A DNA stretch of 64,000 nucleotides from Agrobacterium tumefaciens. GTDB taxonomy: Bacteria > Pseudomonadota > Alphaproteobacteria > Rhizobiales > Rhizobiaceae. The stretch lies in assembly GCF_000834635.1 (NCBI RefSeq), contig NZ_JXQV01000009.1:558001-622000 (forward strand), in the 5' to 3' direction. Position 1 is the stretch's first letter. Each line of letters starts with the position of its first letter. Below are positions 18,000 to 27,465 of this stretch, piece by piece. The notes below the pieces were generated by a model that saw only the letters and a list, made by a program, of their open reading frames with translations, was not told the DNA's origin and did not search any database. The position numbers were made by a program, and so were the translations under genes.

Positions 18000-19229
18000 T
18001 TACTTCGACTGAGCTGTTTGCGTCGCTTCCGGCGCCGTGCGGGTATCGACATCGACTACCACGCTCAGACCGGCGCGCAATTTATGCTTGGCAAGATCTT
18101 CTTTCGAAAAGACGATGCGAACCGGCACGCGCTGAATGACCTTGGTGAAATTGCCTGTCGCGTTTTCCGGCGGCAGCATGGAAAAGACCGAGCCGGATGC
18201 GGGCGAGATGGACTGCACGGTGGCTTCAATATCATGTTCGCCGAAGGCATCCACATGCACGCGGACCTTGGAGCCGGGCTCGATCTTGGCGAGCTGCGTT
18301 TCCTTGAAATTGGCATCGATATAAAGATCATCCATGGGAACCAGCGAGGCCAGGCGCTTGCCGACCGACAGAAGATCACCCGTCTGGACCGAGAGATTGC
18401 CGATCACGCCATCATAGGGCGCGCGCAGAACTGTGAAGGACAGATCGCGCTCGGCCTTGTCGCGGGCAAGTTCCAGCGTCTTGACGGAGCCTTCGGCTTC
18501 CTTGCGCTGGGCTCTCAACAGATCGATATTGGCGCGGGCAGATACAACGCTGGCTTCACCTGCCACGACATTCGCCTTGGCCTGTTCCATCGCGACCTGG
18601 GCATTATCGGTGGAGGCAACCGTGCCGACATCCTTCGACTGAAGCTCGGCAGCACGCTTCAGATTGATCTCGGCACCGCGAAGTGCGGCATCGAGAGAGC
18701 CCTTTTGCGCGACGGCCTGCTGCAAGGATGCCTCTGCACCGGCAATCTGCGCATCGATGCGGTTGAGCGAAAGCTTCTGGGTCTGCAATTGGGCCTGCGC
18801 CTGTTCCAGCGCATTGCGGTAATCACCATCATCCAGCGTCACAAGCGTATCGCCTGCCTTCACCGTCTGGTTTTCAACGACCTCGACCTTCTCGACATAG
18901 CCGGAAACCTTGGGCGCGATAACGGCAATATCGCCCTGCACATAGGCATCGTCGGTGGAGATGAGGAAGCGGCCATCTGTCCAGTATTGATAACCGTACC
19001 AGCCGCCCGCTGCCAGAATGGCGATGGCGACGACCGGCAGAACGAAGGAACGCTTCTTCTTTTCCGGGGCTGCAGGGGTTGCTGGCGCAGGTGCCGCTGC
19101 CTGCTGGGCATCGGCCGGATTTACATCGCCCGCCTTGCCCTGCGCAGGATTGGCCTCATCCGCCGAGTTGACTACACGAACTGCACCGTTTTTTGGGCCC
19201 AACATGGTCATACCGCTCATTGTAAACAT
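18000..19229 (-). CDS. emrA: EmrA/HlyD-family membrane-fusion protein
   Basis: A 409-residue protein. One membrane helix at about residues 60-80 (SFVLPVVAIAILAAGGWYGYQYW), then the biotinyl-lipoyl-like half (DDAYVQGDIAVIAPKVSGYVEKV), a long coiled coil (about 130-250) and a beta-barrel ending in VVDVDTRTAPEA. It bridges EmrB to an outer-membrane channel. The start is uncertain: ATGs at 19229, 19220, 19211 and 19205 all lack a good SD. It is first in the emrAB unit, divergent from the tetR gene. Confidence 0.9.
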   Translation of the reverse strand: MFTMSGMTMLGPKNGAVRVVNSADEANPAQGKAGDVNPADAQQAAAPAPATPAAPEKKKRSFVLPVVAIAILAAGGWYGYQYWTDGRFLISTDDAYVQGDIAVIAPKVSGYVEKVEVVENQTVKAGDTLVTLDDGDYRNALEQAQAQLQTQKLSLNRIDAQIAGAEASLQQAVAQKGSLDAALRGAEINLKRAAELQSKDVGTVASTDNAQVAMEQAKANVVAGEASVVSARANIDLLRAQRKEAEGSVKTLELARDKAERDLSFTVLRAPYDGVIGNLSVQTGDLLSVGKRLASLVPMDDLYIDANFKETQLAKIEPGSKVRVHVDAFGEHDIEATVQSISPASGSVFSMLPPENATGNFTKVIQRVPVRIVFSKEDLAKHKLRAGLSVVVDVDTRTAPEATQTAQSK

Positions 19230-19244
19230 GAAAAAGGAATTCGA

Positions 19245-19319
19245 ACTGAACCGTTCGGTTCGATTGATTTATTCTGTTTAGTGACACATATCAAGTGGCA
19301 TCGAACCGATTGGTTCGAT
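19245..19319. promoter_or_regulatory. paired TetR operators between emrA and tetR
   Basis: Two related 20-bp sites, at 19245-19264 and 19300-19319. The second is a perfect 8-bp-arm palindrome (ATCGAACC-GATT-GGTTCGAT); the first keeps GAACC-GTTC-GGTTC plus the flank CGAT. Starts are 55 bp apart. Between them on the minus strand is a candidate emrA promoter, TTGATA, 16 bp, ATAAAT. Binding by the adjacent TetR protein is inferred from position and symmetry. Confidence 0.75.
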
Positions 19320-19356
19320 ATAGTGAATTCCTCTGTAACTTTTGGCGGACTGCATA

Positions 19357-20028
19357 GTGACGAACGAGACACCTTCGGAGAGCATCTCCACCGCAACGCC
19401 TGCGGGCCGGTTTGCGGCGGGCGAAGACCCGGCAAAGCGCGAGCAGATTCTCGACGGTGCCTGGCGCGTGTTCAAGCAAAAGGGTTTCGACGCCGCCAGC
19501 ATGAACGACATTACCCGCGAAGCCGCTGTTTCCAAAGGAACAATCTATGTTTACTTTGAAAACAAGGACGAGCTGTTTGCCGCTCTGATAGACCGCCACC
19601 GGGCGCAATTTGCCCTCTCCATGCGCGATATTCTGGCGGGAACGGAGGAGGTGCGCGACGGGCTATGGCAGTTCGGCCATACCTTCATTCACAAGGTGAC
19701 ATGCACTGACATGATACCTGCCATGCGCTCAGCGCTTGCCGTGATTGACCGCATGCCCAAGCTTTCCCAGCGATTCTTCGTCGCTGCACCAAACAATGTG
19801 CGGGTTGTTCTGCGCGATTTTCTCCAGAACCATGTGGACCAGGGAACGCTGCGTACCGATGATGTGGATCTGGCTGCCCGCCAGTTCATTGAGCTTGCGA
19901 CAGGCACGTTTTTCAAGATGCGGCTGTTTGGGGAATTGTCGGGAGACATTCCGCCCGAAGACGCCGACCATGTTCTTTCGAGCGCTATCGAGGTTTTTAT
20001 GGCGGCCTATGGAACCAAGAAGGACTAG
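19357..20028 (+). CDS. TetR/AcrR-family repressor of emrAB (EmrR-like)
   Basis: A protein of about 223 residues. The N-terminal TetR HTH spans about residues 25-70 (REQILDGAWRVFKQKGFD ... ITREAAVSKGTIYVYFENKDELFAAL); the helical C-terminal ligand domain follows. GGCGGA lies 7 nt before the GTG at 19357; a TTG at 19342 is the alternative. It is divergent from emrA with two palindromes between, the same arrangement as rhizobial EmrR, which represses emrAB until an efflux substrate binds. Confidence 0.88.
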   Translation: MTNETPSESISTATPAGRFAAGEDPAKREQILDGAWRVFKQKGFDAASMNDITREAAVSKGTIYVYFENKDELFAALIDRHRAQFALSMRDILAGTEEVRDGLWQFGHTFIHKVTCTDMIPAMRSALAVIDRMPKLSQRFFVAAPNNVRVVLRDFLQNHVDQGTLRTDDVDLAARQFIELATGTFFKMRLFGELSGDIPPEDADHVLSSAIEVFMAAYGTKKD

Positions 20029-20181
20029 GCCCATTCAGCATCCGGGTTTCTCGCATTGCGCGCAATATCGCTAAAATTTGGCGTAACACAGCCGTCACAC
20101 GCTTGTTTCTCGCGCAATCGAATATAAAACTGAGCGCTTCGAATTGTCGAAGACGGATAGCTGAAAAGGAAAACAGGCCCG

Positions 20182-20925
20182 ATGGACTCCATTGTCCCTC
20201 TATTGTCAGACCCCGCTGCATGGGTGGCGCTCGTCACTCTTATCGTCATGGAGGTCGTGCTTGGCATCGACAACCTGATTTTCATTTCCATCCTGACGAA
20301 CAAGCTGCCTGAGCATCAGCGTGAAAAGGCCCGCAAGATCGGTATCGGTCTTGCGCTGATCATGCGTCTCGGCCTGCTGGGCACCGTTGCCTGGATCGTG
20401 CAGCTGACGGAGCCTGTCTTCGAACTCTTCGGTCACGGCTTCTCCTGGAAGGACATGATCCTCATCGGCGGTGGTCTGTTCCTCGTGTGGAAGGCCACCA
20501 AGGAAATCCACCACAATGTGGATCCTGAAGATCACAAGGAAGACATGGTTGGCACAGCCGTTGCCAGCTTCTCTTCGGCTATCGCCCAGATCCTTCTGCT
20601 CGACCTCGTCTTTTCGCTCGACAGCATCATCACCGCCGTTGGCATGACGCCGCACGTTCCGATCATGGTCGTTGCCGTGGTCTTCGCCGTCACCGTGATG
20701 CTCTTGGCCGCCAATCCGCTGGCCAACTTCATCGAAAAGAACCCGACCATCGTCATGCTGGCGCTGGCCTTCCTGTTGATGATCGGCACGACGCTGATCG
20801 CAGAAGGCATGGGCTTCCATGTTCCAAAGGGCTACGTCTACGCAGCCATGGCCTTCTCGGCCTTGGTCGAAGTGCTGAACATGATCTCGCGAAATGCACG
20901 CAAGAAAAAGAAGGCGATGCACTAG
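20182..20925 (+). CDS. TerC-family integral membrane protein
   Basis: A 247-residue protein with seven predicted helices and the TerC signatures [20 protein letters not shown] (acidic metal-site Asp) and [20 protein letters not shown], a repeat of the same site. TerC-type proteins are tied to tellurite resistance and, in several bacteria, to Mn2+ export. Length is as in the short E. coli YgdQ/YoaE N-terminal form without CBS domains. GAAAAGGAAAAC precedes the ATG. No yybP-ykoY manganese riboswitch pattern is visible in the 150 bp upstream. Confidence 0.88.
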   Translation: MDSIVPLLSDPAAWVALVTLIVMEVVLGIDNLIFISILTNKLPEHQREKARKIGIGLALIMRLGLLGTVAWIVQLTEPVFELFGHGFSWKDMILIGGGLFLVWKATKEIHHNVDPEDHKEDMVGTAVASFSSAIAQILLLDLVFSLDSIITAVGMTPHVPIMVVAVVFAVTVMLLAANPLANFIEKNPTIVMLALAFLLMIGTTLIAEGMGFHVPKGYVYAAMAFSALVEVLNMISRNARKKKKAMH

Positions 20926-20951
20926 CGTTTTCTGACGTAAATTTCTGCCAG

Positions 20952-20983
20952 AGGCCCGCCCCGTGCGGGCCTTTCGGTTTTTT
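20952..20983 (+). terminator. rho-independent terminator after terC-like gene
   Basis: An AGGCCCGC / GCGGGCCT hairpin with a CCCGT loop is followed by TTCGGTTTTTT, 26 bp past the stop codon. Confidence 0.88.
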
Positions 20984-21110
20984 AAAAGGGCAAGACATGT
21001 TCTTTGTTGGCACGCAGGAACTGACAGAACGGACTTGCGTTGTTGCTCACACATCATGCAAGGAAAATCAGCCGCTTTGATTTTTCCGATTCTGAAAGAA
21101 AAATAACCAC

Positions 21111-22880
21111 ATGACCATCGAGCAGATCCTTGCCTTCACTGTGATCGGCGGCATGATGGTCGCCTTCATCATCGACAAGTTCCGATATGACATCGTGGCG
21201 TGCAGTGCGCTTCTGGTCGCGGTACTGCTTGGCGTCGTGCCGTTCGACAAGGCCTTCTCAGGCTTCTCCGATGATATCGTCATCATCGTGGCGAGTGCGC
21301 TGATCGTCAGCACATCCGTGGCGAGGTCCGGCATCGTCGATACGATGATCAAGAAATACTTCCCGGAGATGCGCTCGAAACATTTGCAGTTGGCGTTTCT
21401 GATGATCGTTGTGGCCGTGATGTCCGCCTTCATCAAGAACATTGGCGCGCTGGCGATTATGATCCCCGTTGCGTTCCAGTTTGCCCGCAAGTCCGGCAGC
21501 CCGGTCTCCTATTATCTGATGCCTATGGCCTTTGCGGCCCTTCTGGGCGGGTTGATGACGCAGATCGGCACATCGCCCAACATCGTCGTCTCGCGCCTTC
21601 GGCAGGAATTGACCGGCGAGAGCTTCTCGATGTTCGATTTTACGCCCGTTGGCGCCACGCTTGCCGTTGTCGGCATCGTGTTTCTGACCTTCGGCTACAA
21701 GCTGCTTCCGGCACGCGCCAAGGACGGCACCTCCGTTGAGGACATTCTGGAAGGCGCAAGCTACGCAGCAGAAGCAACGCTTCCCGCCGACAGCCTGATG
21801 ATCGGCAAGCCGCTGGGCGACGTATTAAAACAGGCCGATGGCGATGTGATTGCCAACACCATCATTCGCGGCCACCGCCGTGTTTCGCCATTTCCCGATG
21901 TGATCCTGAAAGCGGGTGACACCATTCTTCTGGAAGGCACATCCGAGGGGCTGGACCGCATCGTTTCCAATGCGAAGCTGACGCTTTCCGGCAAGCCAAT
22001 TACCGAGAACGGCCAGAAGACGGTCGATCTGATTGCCATGGAAGCCGTCATTAGCAACGAATCCCTGCTGAGCGGTCTTTCGGCCAAAGACCTGGCACTC
22101 TCCTACACACGCGGCGTCAACCTGATTGCGGTGAGCCGCCGCGGCCACCGGGTGAATGAGCGCCTTGCCGACCTGACACTGAAGGCTGGCGACGTGATCG
22201 TGCTGCAGGGATCGCGCAAGAACCTGCCTGGCGTGTTGCGGGAGTTTTCGCTGCTTCCGCTGGCGCAACGGGAAATCCTTCTCGGTACGCAGCGCCGCGC
22301 ATTCATCACCGTGCTTATTCTGGCAGCAGCCATGCTGGCCGCAGCCACTGGCGTGGCCCCCGTGGCCGTTGCCTTCTTTGCCGCCGCCTTTGCGATGATC
22401 CTTGTCGGCGCGATCCCGCTCACCGAGGTCTACAAGTCCATCGACGGGCCGATCCTCGTCATGCTGGCCGCTCTTATTCCCGTCAGTGATTCCCTACGCT
22501 CCACCGGTGCCAGCGACCTGATTGCCGGATGGCTGGGAACGGCGGCGCAGGGGCTGCCGCCCTTTGCGGCGCTCGGCATGATCCTGCTAACAGCGATGGC
22601 CGTGACGCCCTTCCTCAACAATGCCGCAACGGTGCTGGTGATGGGGCCGATTGCCGCCGGATTTGCAACGACGCTCGGCTTTCGCCCCGAAGCCTTCCTG
22701 ATGGCGGTGGCGATTGGTGCCGGTTGCGACTTCCTCACCCCCATCGGCCACCAGTGCAACACGCTGGTCATGGGACCCGGAGGCTACAAGTTTAGCGACT
22801 ATCCGCGCCTTGGGGCTCCGCTTTCCATCATGATCGTCATCGTCTCCATTCCCATGCTGCTCTATGTCTGGCCAGTCTAA
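21111..22880 (+). CDS. SLC13-type permease with two RCK_C (TrkA-C) domains
   Basis: A 589-residue membrane protein. Two blocks of helices (about 1-200 and 395-589) flank a cytoplasmic insert with two TrkA-C modules (about 215-300 and 305-385; IIRGHRRVSPFPDVILKAGDTILLEG and NLIAVSRRGHRVNERLADLTLKAGD). The helices carry the duplicated motif of this superfamily: SAFIKNIGALAIMIPVA with GTSPN in the first half, and TPFLNNAATVLVMGPIA with TPIGHQCN in the second. Members move dicarboxylates, sulfate or other anions; the substrate here is unassigned. A weak hairpin (21062-21087) lies in the leader. Confidence 0.88.
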   Translation: MTIEQILAFTVIGGMMVAFIIDKFRYDIVACSALLVAVLLGVVPFDKAFSGFSDDIVIIVASALIVSTSVARSGIVDTMIKKYFPEMRSKHLQLAFLMIVVAVMSAFIKNIGALAIMIPVAFQFARKSGSPVSYYLMPMAFAALLGGLMTQIGTSPNIVVSRLRQELTGESFSMFDFTPVGATLAVVGIVFLTFGYKLLPARAKDGTSVEDILEGASYAAEATLPADSLMIGKPLGDVLKQADGDVIANTIIRGHRRVSPFPDVILKAGDTILLEGTSEGLDRIVSNAKLTLSGKPITENGQKTVDLIAMEAVISNESLLSGLSAKDLALSYTRGVNLIAVSRRGHRVNERLADLTLKAGDVIVLQGSRKNLPGVLREFSLLPLAQREILLGTQRRAFITVLILAAAMLAAATGVAPVAVAFFAAAFAMILVGAIPLTEVYKSIDGPILVMLAALIPVSDSLRSTGASDLIAGWLGTAAQGLPPFAALGMILLTAMAVTPFLNNAATVLVMGPIAAGFATTLGFRPEAFLMAVAIGAGCDFLTPIGHQCNTLVMGPGGYKFSDYPRLGAPLSIMIVIVSIPMLLYVWPV

Positions 22881-22946
22881 AGACCAGTCTAGACGAGGCT
22901 GAAACAACCTAATTTTCTTGACGCATGCGGCTGAATGTGGCCTAAG

Positions 22947-22973
22947 CCATCCCAACAGGGAACTGTGGGATGG
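22947..22973 (+). other. hairpin in the gltX leader
   Basis: CCATCCCA (22947-22954) pairs with TGGGATGG (22966-22973), extendable by CA/TG across one bulged A. It lies about 100 bp before the gltX ATG. No T tract follows, so an RNA structure rather than a terminator is likely. Confidence 0.4.
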
Positions 22974-23075
22974 CAGCGCATATTGCGCTATTTCCGCTTT
23001 TTCTTCGGCATTCAACAACACATCCGTGACACGTGGCTCGCCCCGTATCACCTTGCGTCAGCACGAGTGAAATCC

Positions 23076-24530
23076 ATGACCACTTCCGGCGTCCGCGTCC
23101 GCATTGCACCTTCCCCCACTGGCGAGCCGCATGTCGGCACAGCTTATATCGCGCTTTTCAACTACCTCTTTGCCAAAAAGCACGGCGGCGAATTCATTCT
23201 GCGCATCGAAGATACCGATGCTAACCGCTCCACGCGCGAATATGAAGAAAAGGTGCTTGAGGCGCTGAAATGGACCGGCCTGACATGGTCTGAAGGTCCA
23301 GACGTTGGTGGCCCATACGGCCCTTACCGCCAGTCCGACCGCAAGGACATGTACCAGCCTTTCGCCGATGAACTGCTGGAAAAAGGCCATGCCTTCCGCT
23401 GCTTCTGCACACCGGAGCGGCTGACGGAGATGCGCGAGGGGCAGCGAGCCGCTGGCAAGCCGCCAAAATATGACGGTCTCTGCCTCCATCTGAAGGCTGA
23501 GGAAGTGACTGCGAAGATGGAAGCGGGCGAAGCCTCCGTCGTGCGGATGAAGATCCCGACCGAAGGTTCCTGCGATTTCACCGACGGCGTTTACGGCGAT
23601 GTGTCGATCCCCTGGGACAGCGTCGACATGCAGGTTCTGATGAAGGCCGATGGCATGCCGACCTACCATATGGCCAATGTCATCGACGACCATCTGATGA
23701 AGATCACGCATGTGGCGCGTGGCGAAGAATGGCTGGCATCCGTGCCCAAGCACATTCTGCTCTACCGTTATTTCGGTTGGGAACAGCCCACCTTCATGCA
23801 TCTTTCGCTGATGCGCAATGCCGACAAATCCAAGCTGTCGAAGCGCAAGAACCCGACCTCGATTTCCTATTATTCCGCGCTCGGCTATCTGCCGGAAGCG
23901 CTGATGAACTTCCTCGGCCTGTTCTTCATCCAGATTGGCGAAGGCGAAGAGCTTTTGACCATGGACGAGCTGGCAGCCAAGTTTGACCCGGAAGCGCTGT
24001 CCAAGGCCGGCGCTATCTTCGATATTCAAAAGCTGGACTGGCTGAACGGTCGCTGGCTGCGCGAAAAGCTGACACAGGACGAGTTCATTGCCCGCACGCT
24101 GGAATGGGCGATGGAAAATGCGCGTCTGACCGAGGGCCTCAAGCTTTCGCAGAGCCGCATTTCGAAGCTCGGCGATCTGCCGAATCTTGCGGGCTTCCTG
24201 CTATCAAGCGATGTCGGCCTGACGCCCGCATCCTTCGCTGGCCTGAAGAGCAAGCCAGAAGAAATCCACGAAATCCTGACCACAGTTGCTGCCGATCTGG
24301 AAAAGATGCCGGACTGGACGCTGGAATCCATCGAACAGGAACTACGCGACGTGGCCGAACGCACCGGCAAGAAGCTGCGCGTGGTGACACCGCCGCTCTT
24401 CGTTGCCATGTCCGGCTCGTCCCGTTCGCTGCCACTGTTCGATAGCATGGCGGTGCTGGGACGCTCGGTCGTGCGCCAGCGTTTGAAGGTGGCGATTGCG
24501 GTTGCGGCGTCCATGGTTGGCACAGCCTGA
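23076..24530 (+). CDS. gltX: glutamyl-tRNA synthetase
   Basis: A 484-residue class I synthetase that charges tRNA-Glu in the cytosol. The HIGH-type motif is in IAPSPTGEPHVGTAY, and the KMSKS-type motif is KLSKR. The Rossmann domain, glutamate-site and C-terminal anticodon-binding domain are all present and length is normal. The frame extends to 22935, but the ATG at 23076 gives the conserved N terminus. lysS follows after 16 bp, so the two synthetases probably form one unit. Confidence 0.95.
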   Translation: MTTSGVRVRIAPSPTGEPHVGTAYIALFNYLFAKKHGGEFILRIEDTDANRSTREYEEKVLEALKWTGLTWSEGPDVGGPYGPYRQSDRKDMYQPFADELLEKGHAFRCFCTPERLTEMREGQRAAGKPPKYDGLCLHLKAEEVTAKMEAGEASVVRMKIPTEGSCDFTDGVYGDVSIPWDSVDMQVLMKADGMPTYHMANVIDDHLMKITHVARGEEWLASVPKHILLYRYFGWEQPTFMHLSLMRNADKSKLSKRKNPTSISYYSALGYLPEALMNFLGLFFIQIGEGEELLTMDELAAKFDPEALSKAGAIFDIQKLDWLNGRWLREKLTQDEFIARTLEWAMENARLTEGLKLSQSRISKLGDLPNLAGFLLSSDVGLTPASFAGLKSKPEEIHEILTTVAADLEKMPDWTLESIEQELRDVAERTGKKLRVVTPPLFVAMSGSSRSLPLFDSMAVLGRSVVRQRLKVAIAVAASMVGTA

Positions 24531-24546
24531 TTTTTTAGGAACGAAA

Positions 24547-26058
24547 ATGTCTGAAACAGAAAACAACTCCGCAACCGAAACCACCGCCCTCTCCTCCGAT
24601 GTGACCGAAGTGCGCCGCCAGAAGCTGGCGATGCTGCGTGAGAAGGTTGGCGATGTTTACCCCGCCCATTTTCACCGCACGCTGACCAATGCCGAGCTGG
24701 CCGAGAAATATGCCGAGATCGAGCCTGACGTCGAGACCGGCGATACGGTGACGGTTGCCGGTCGCGTTTATTCCTCGCGCAATTCCGGCATGTTCATGGA
24801 TATCCATGACGCCTCGGGCAAGGTGCAGATCTTCTCTCACAAGGATACGACGCCGCAAGAGGCGCGTGACCTGCTGCCGATGATCGACATTGGCGACATC
24901 ATCGGCGTGACCGGCAAGGTGCGCCGCACCAAGCGCGGTGAGCTGACGATCAACGCCGACGAAATCACCATGCTGACCAAGTCTCTGCTGCCAATGCCAG
25001 AGAAGTGGAGCGGGATTTCCGACATCGAGATCCGTTATCGCAAGCGCCATCTGGATATTCTCTCCAATGAGGAATCCAAGCTGCGCTTCCAGCAGCGTTC
25101 GAAGATCATTTCCGGCATTCGCCGCTTCATGGAAAACGAGGCTTTCCTGGAAGTGGAAACGCCGATGCTGCAGACCGTCTATGGCGGCGCGACGGCTGAT
25201 CCGTTCAAGACATTCCACAACACGCTGAAGCAGGACATGTATCTCCGCATCGCGCCGGAACTGTTTTTGAAGCGCACGCTGGTATCGGGCCTGTCCGACA
25301 AGGTCTTCGAAATCAACCGTAACTTCCGCAATGAAGGTGTTTCCACCCGGCACAATCCGGAATTCACCATGCTGGAATGCTACTGGGCCTATGCCGACTA
25401 CGAAGACATTATGGGTCTGGTCGAGCGCATGTTCGAGACGCTGGCCATTGCCATCCATGGCACGACGGAACTGGAATTCCAGGGCAAGACAATTTCCTTC
25501 AAGGGTCCGTTCAAGCGCGTGCCGATGCCTGACGCCGTGAAGGAAGCGACGGGTATCGACTTCCTCGCGATCAAGACCGACGAAGAAGCCCGCGCTGCAG
25601 CCAAGGCCGCCGGTTTCGAAGTCGAGAAGGACTGGACATGGGGCGAATGCCTGGCCTTCATCTTTGAAGAAAAGGTCGAGGCAACACTCATTCAGCCAAG
25701 CCACGTCACGCATTTTCCGAAGGACATCTCGCCCTTTGCCAAGGAAGTGCCGGGCGAGCCGCGCCTGGTGGAACGCTTCGAGAGCTATTGCAACGCCTGG
25801 GAAGTGGGCAATGCGTTTTCCGAGCTCAACGACCCGGAAGAACAGCGCCGCCGCATGGTGGAGCAGCTGGAACAGGCGCATGCCCGTGGCGAAAAGGACA
25901 AGCAGCTGGACGACGAGTTCCTCGACGCCATCGACCAGGGCATGCCGCCCGCCGGTGGCCTTGGCATCGGTGTCGACCGTCTGGTGATGCTGCTCACCAA
26001 CGCGCCATCCATCCGCGACGTGATCCTCTTCCCGGCCCGCCGCCAGAAGGCGGATTGA
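24547..26058 (+). CDS. lysS: lysyl-tRNA synthetase, class II
   Basis: A 503-residue class II synthetase. An OB-fold anticodon domain (about 60-160, VTVAGRVYSSRNSGMFMDIH) precedes the catalytic core with motif 1 (FLEVETPMLQ), motif 2 (FEINRNFRNEGVSTRHNPEF) and motif 3 (GLGIGVDRLVML). Length is typical. AGGAA lies 5 nt before the ATG at 24547; the frame opens earlier at 24496 inside gltX but without support. Confidence 0.96.
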   Translation: MSETENNSATETTALSSDVTEVRRQKLAMLREKVGDVYPAHFHRTLTNAELAEKYAEIEPDVETGDTVTVAGRVYSSRNSGMFMDIHDASGKVQIFSHKDTTPQEARDLLPMIDIGDIIGVTGKVRRTKRGELTINADEITMLTKSLLPMPEKWSGISDIEIRYRKRHLDILSNEESKLRFQQRSKIISGIRRFMENEAFLEVETPMLQTVYGGATADPFKTFHNTLKQDMYLRIAPELFLKRTLVSGLSDKVFEINRNFRNEGVSTRHNPEFTMLECYWAYADYEDIMGLVERMFETLAIAIHGTTELEFQGKTISFKGPFKRVPMPDAVKEATGIDFLAIKTDEEARAAAKAAGFEVEKDWTWGECLAFIFEEKVEATLIQPSHVTHFPKDISPFAKEVPGEPRLVERFESYCNAWEVGNAFSELNDPEEQRRRMVEQLEQAHARGEKDKQLDDEFLDAIDQGMPPAGGLGIGVDRLVMLLTNAPSIRDVILFPARRQKAD

Positions 26059-26079
26059 TCGGCCTGAAACAACCATGGA

Positions 26080-26100
26080 GAGGGCGGAAAAGCCGCCCTC
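26080..26100 (+). terminator. hairpin after lysS
   Basis: GAGGGCGG / CCGCCCTC stem with an AAAAG loop, 21 bp past the lysS stop. No T tract follows, so termination is likely but not certain. Confidence 0.55.
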
Positions 26101-26235
26101 CTCCGCTCGGCCCCTAATACACTGCGCGCAATAAGCGGGCTCAGGGCGACACGGCTCGTTGCGCAAGCCTAACTCTAGCGCATCTCATCTCAGATTGTCA
26201 TTGATATCAGGAAGCGCCTCGCAGAAGGCGAGGCT

Positions 26236-27258
26236 TCAATGCTCTGGCTTGGCCGGTTCTTCCGGTTTTGCAGAGGCAGGCGCGTCATGCGAGGCAGGCT
26301 CTTGCGCGCCAGAGTCATGCGCATTAGGCTCATCCGGCACCGGCTGAGCCCCATGTCCGGCTTCGGCGGCAACGGCTTCAACCGGGCCTTTGCCGAAAAT
26401 CAGCGATTTTACATAGGCAAGGCTGAACATGCTGACGGGTTCTGGCTCGGGCGTGGAGGTCAGCAATGCCGGATCGTCAGAGGTGCCGTGGCCATCCTTC
26501 GCCGTAGGCTCTCCCTCGTGTCCGCCATCATGGGCGGCTTCCGGGGCTGCCGTGCCATGGCCGTCATCGGCAGGTGCAGCCTCTCCGTGCCCGCCACCGT
26601 GCGCATCGCCTGATTTTTCGTGGCCCTTTGCCGCAGCGCCATGCGCATCAGCGGGTGCGTGTTCCGCGGCGGGGTCGCTGCACGGGGTAAATTCATTAAG
26701 GCTTGCAGCCAGACGTTCGGTATCTTCCAGCGGAAGGTCGATCTTCAGGCCGTAGAAAACGCCCTCATCATTTGGCGCGCCATCATAATAAAAAGCGGAA
26801 TAGGTCTTGGCCTGCGCATCCGCTGGAAGCTTGGTGACATCGGGAACGTAAACGACCTGGGCAGCAACCGCCCTGCCCCGCATATCCGAGCGCATGGTTG
26901 GGCCCTTCTGATCCAGAACGGAAACCTGAACCAGATCGGGCTTTGTCTCGTCATAAACGGTCTTGGCAACACGCAATGCAGTCTTGATCCGGTCCGTGCC
27001 ATCGCCACCGTCGGTTCGGATGAATTTGCGGATCCACACAGCGCCGTTTTTCTTGATGTTGACGGTCTGGACCATGCTGCATTCCAGCCCGTTGACCGAG
27101 ACTTGCGCGGTGCCGAACAGGGCCTCCTTGCCAACGAAAATAGCAGCAACGCCGGATGCTCCCCCCAAAAGGAGGACACCGCCACTGATCAATACGAACT
27201 TGCGAGAAAACCGTATTCTCTTGAACACTGATTTCACGTCGAACGTTCCGACATCCAT
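26236..27258 (-). CDS. membrane-anchored protein with His-rich C-terminal region, unknown function
   Basis: A protein of about 340 residues. One helix at about 21-43 (KFVLISGGVLLLGGASGVAA) would anchor it with the bulk in the periplasm. A compact domain (about 50-190) has two lone Cys residues (GLECSMVQ and FTPCSDP) near its ends, able to form a disulfide. The last ~145 residues are low-complexity Ala/Gly/Pro/Asp/Glu with 13 His, often as AHG, GHG or GHE. GTG at 27270 is an alternative start. I do not recognise the family. It is divergent from sitABCD, so metal binding in the periplasm is a plausible inference. Confidence 0.7.
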   Translation of the reverse strand: MDVGTFDVKSVFKRIRFSRKFVLISGGVLLLGGASGVAAIFVGKEALFGTAQVSVNGLECSMVQTVNIKKNGAVWIRKFIRTDGGDGTDRIKTALRVAKTVYDETKPDLVQVSVLDQKGPTMRSDMRGRAVAAQVVYVPDVTKLPADAQAKTYSAFYYDGAPNDEGVFYGLKIDLPLEDTERLAASLNEFTPCSDPAAEHAPADAHGAAAKGHEKSGDAHGGGHGEAAPADDGHGTAAPEAAHDGGHEGEPTAKDGHGTSDDPALLTSTPEPEPVSMFSLAYVKSLIFGKGPVEAVAAEAGHGAQPVPDEPNAHDSGAQEPASHDAPASAKPEEPAKPEH

Positions 27259-27465
27259 TACCCCGTTCACTACCGCCGTTTCGGTGCGTCATGGATGACG
27301 GATTGCGAAACGGACCCAGCGCAGCAACGAAGAGTGTTGCCTTGCACGGGTCAATTCTGACGCCTTCTTGTTGAAGAAGATTTAACCGACGCAACAATCC
27401 ACACCTGTAAATGAACCATTTTTGGACTCCACGTAGAATTGCGCAGATAAGCCGCAACGCGCTTT

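Noticed and set aside
17244..19559. Very long open frame (771 codons) on the plus strand opposite emrA and emrB
   Set aside because: It is antisense to two well-supported genes, has His/Arg/Gly-rich low-information translation with no family motif, and runs through the emrA-tetR operators. It is a by-product of GC-rich codon use.
20029..20181. yybP-ykoY manganese riboswitch before the TerC gene
   Set aside because: That RNA is often upstream of TerC genes, but its conserved loops are not visible in these 153 bases.
24535..26166. 543-codon open frame opposite lysS
   Set aside because: Antisense to a clear class II lysyl-tRNA synthetase with all three motifs; translation has no recognisable domain.
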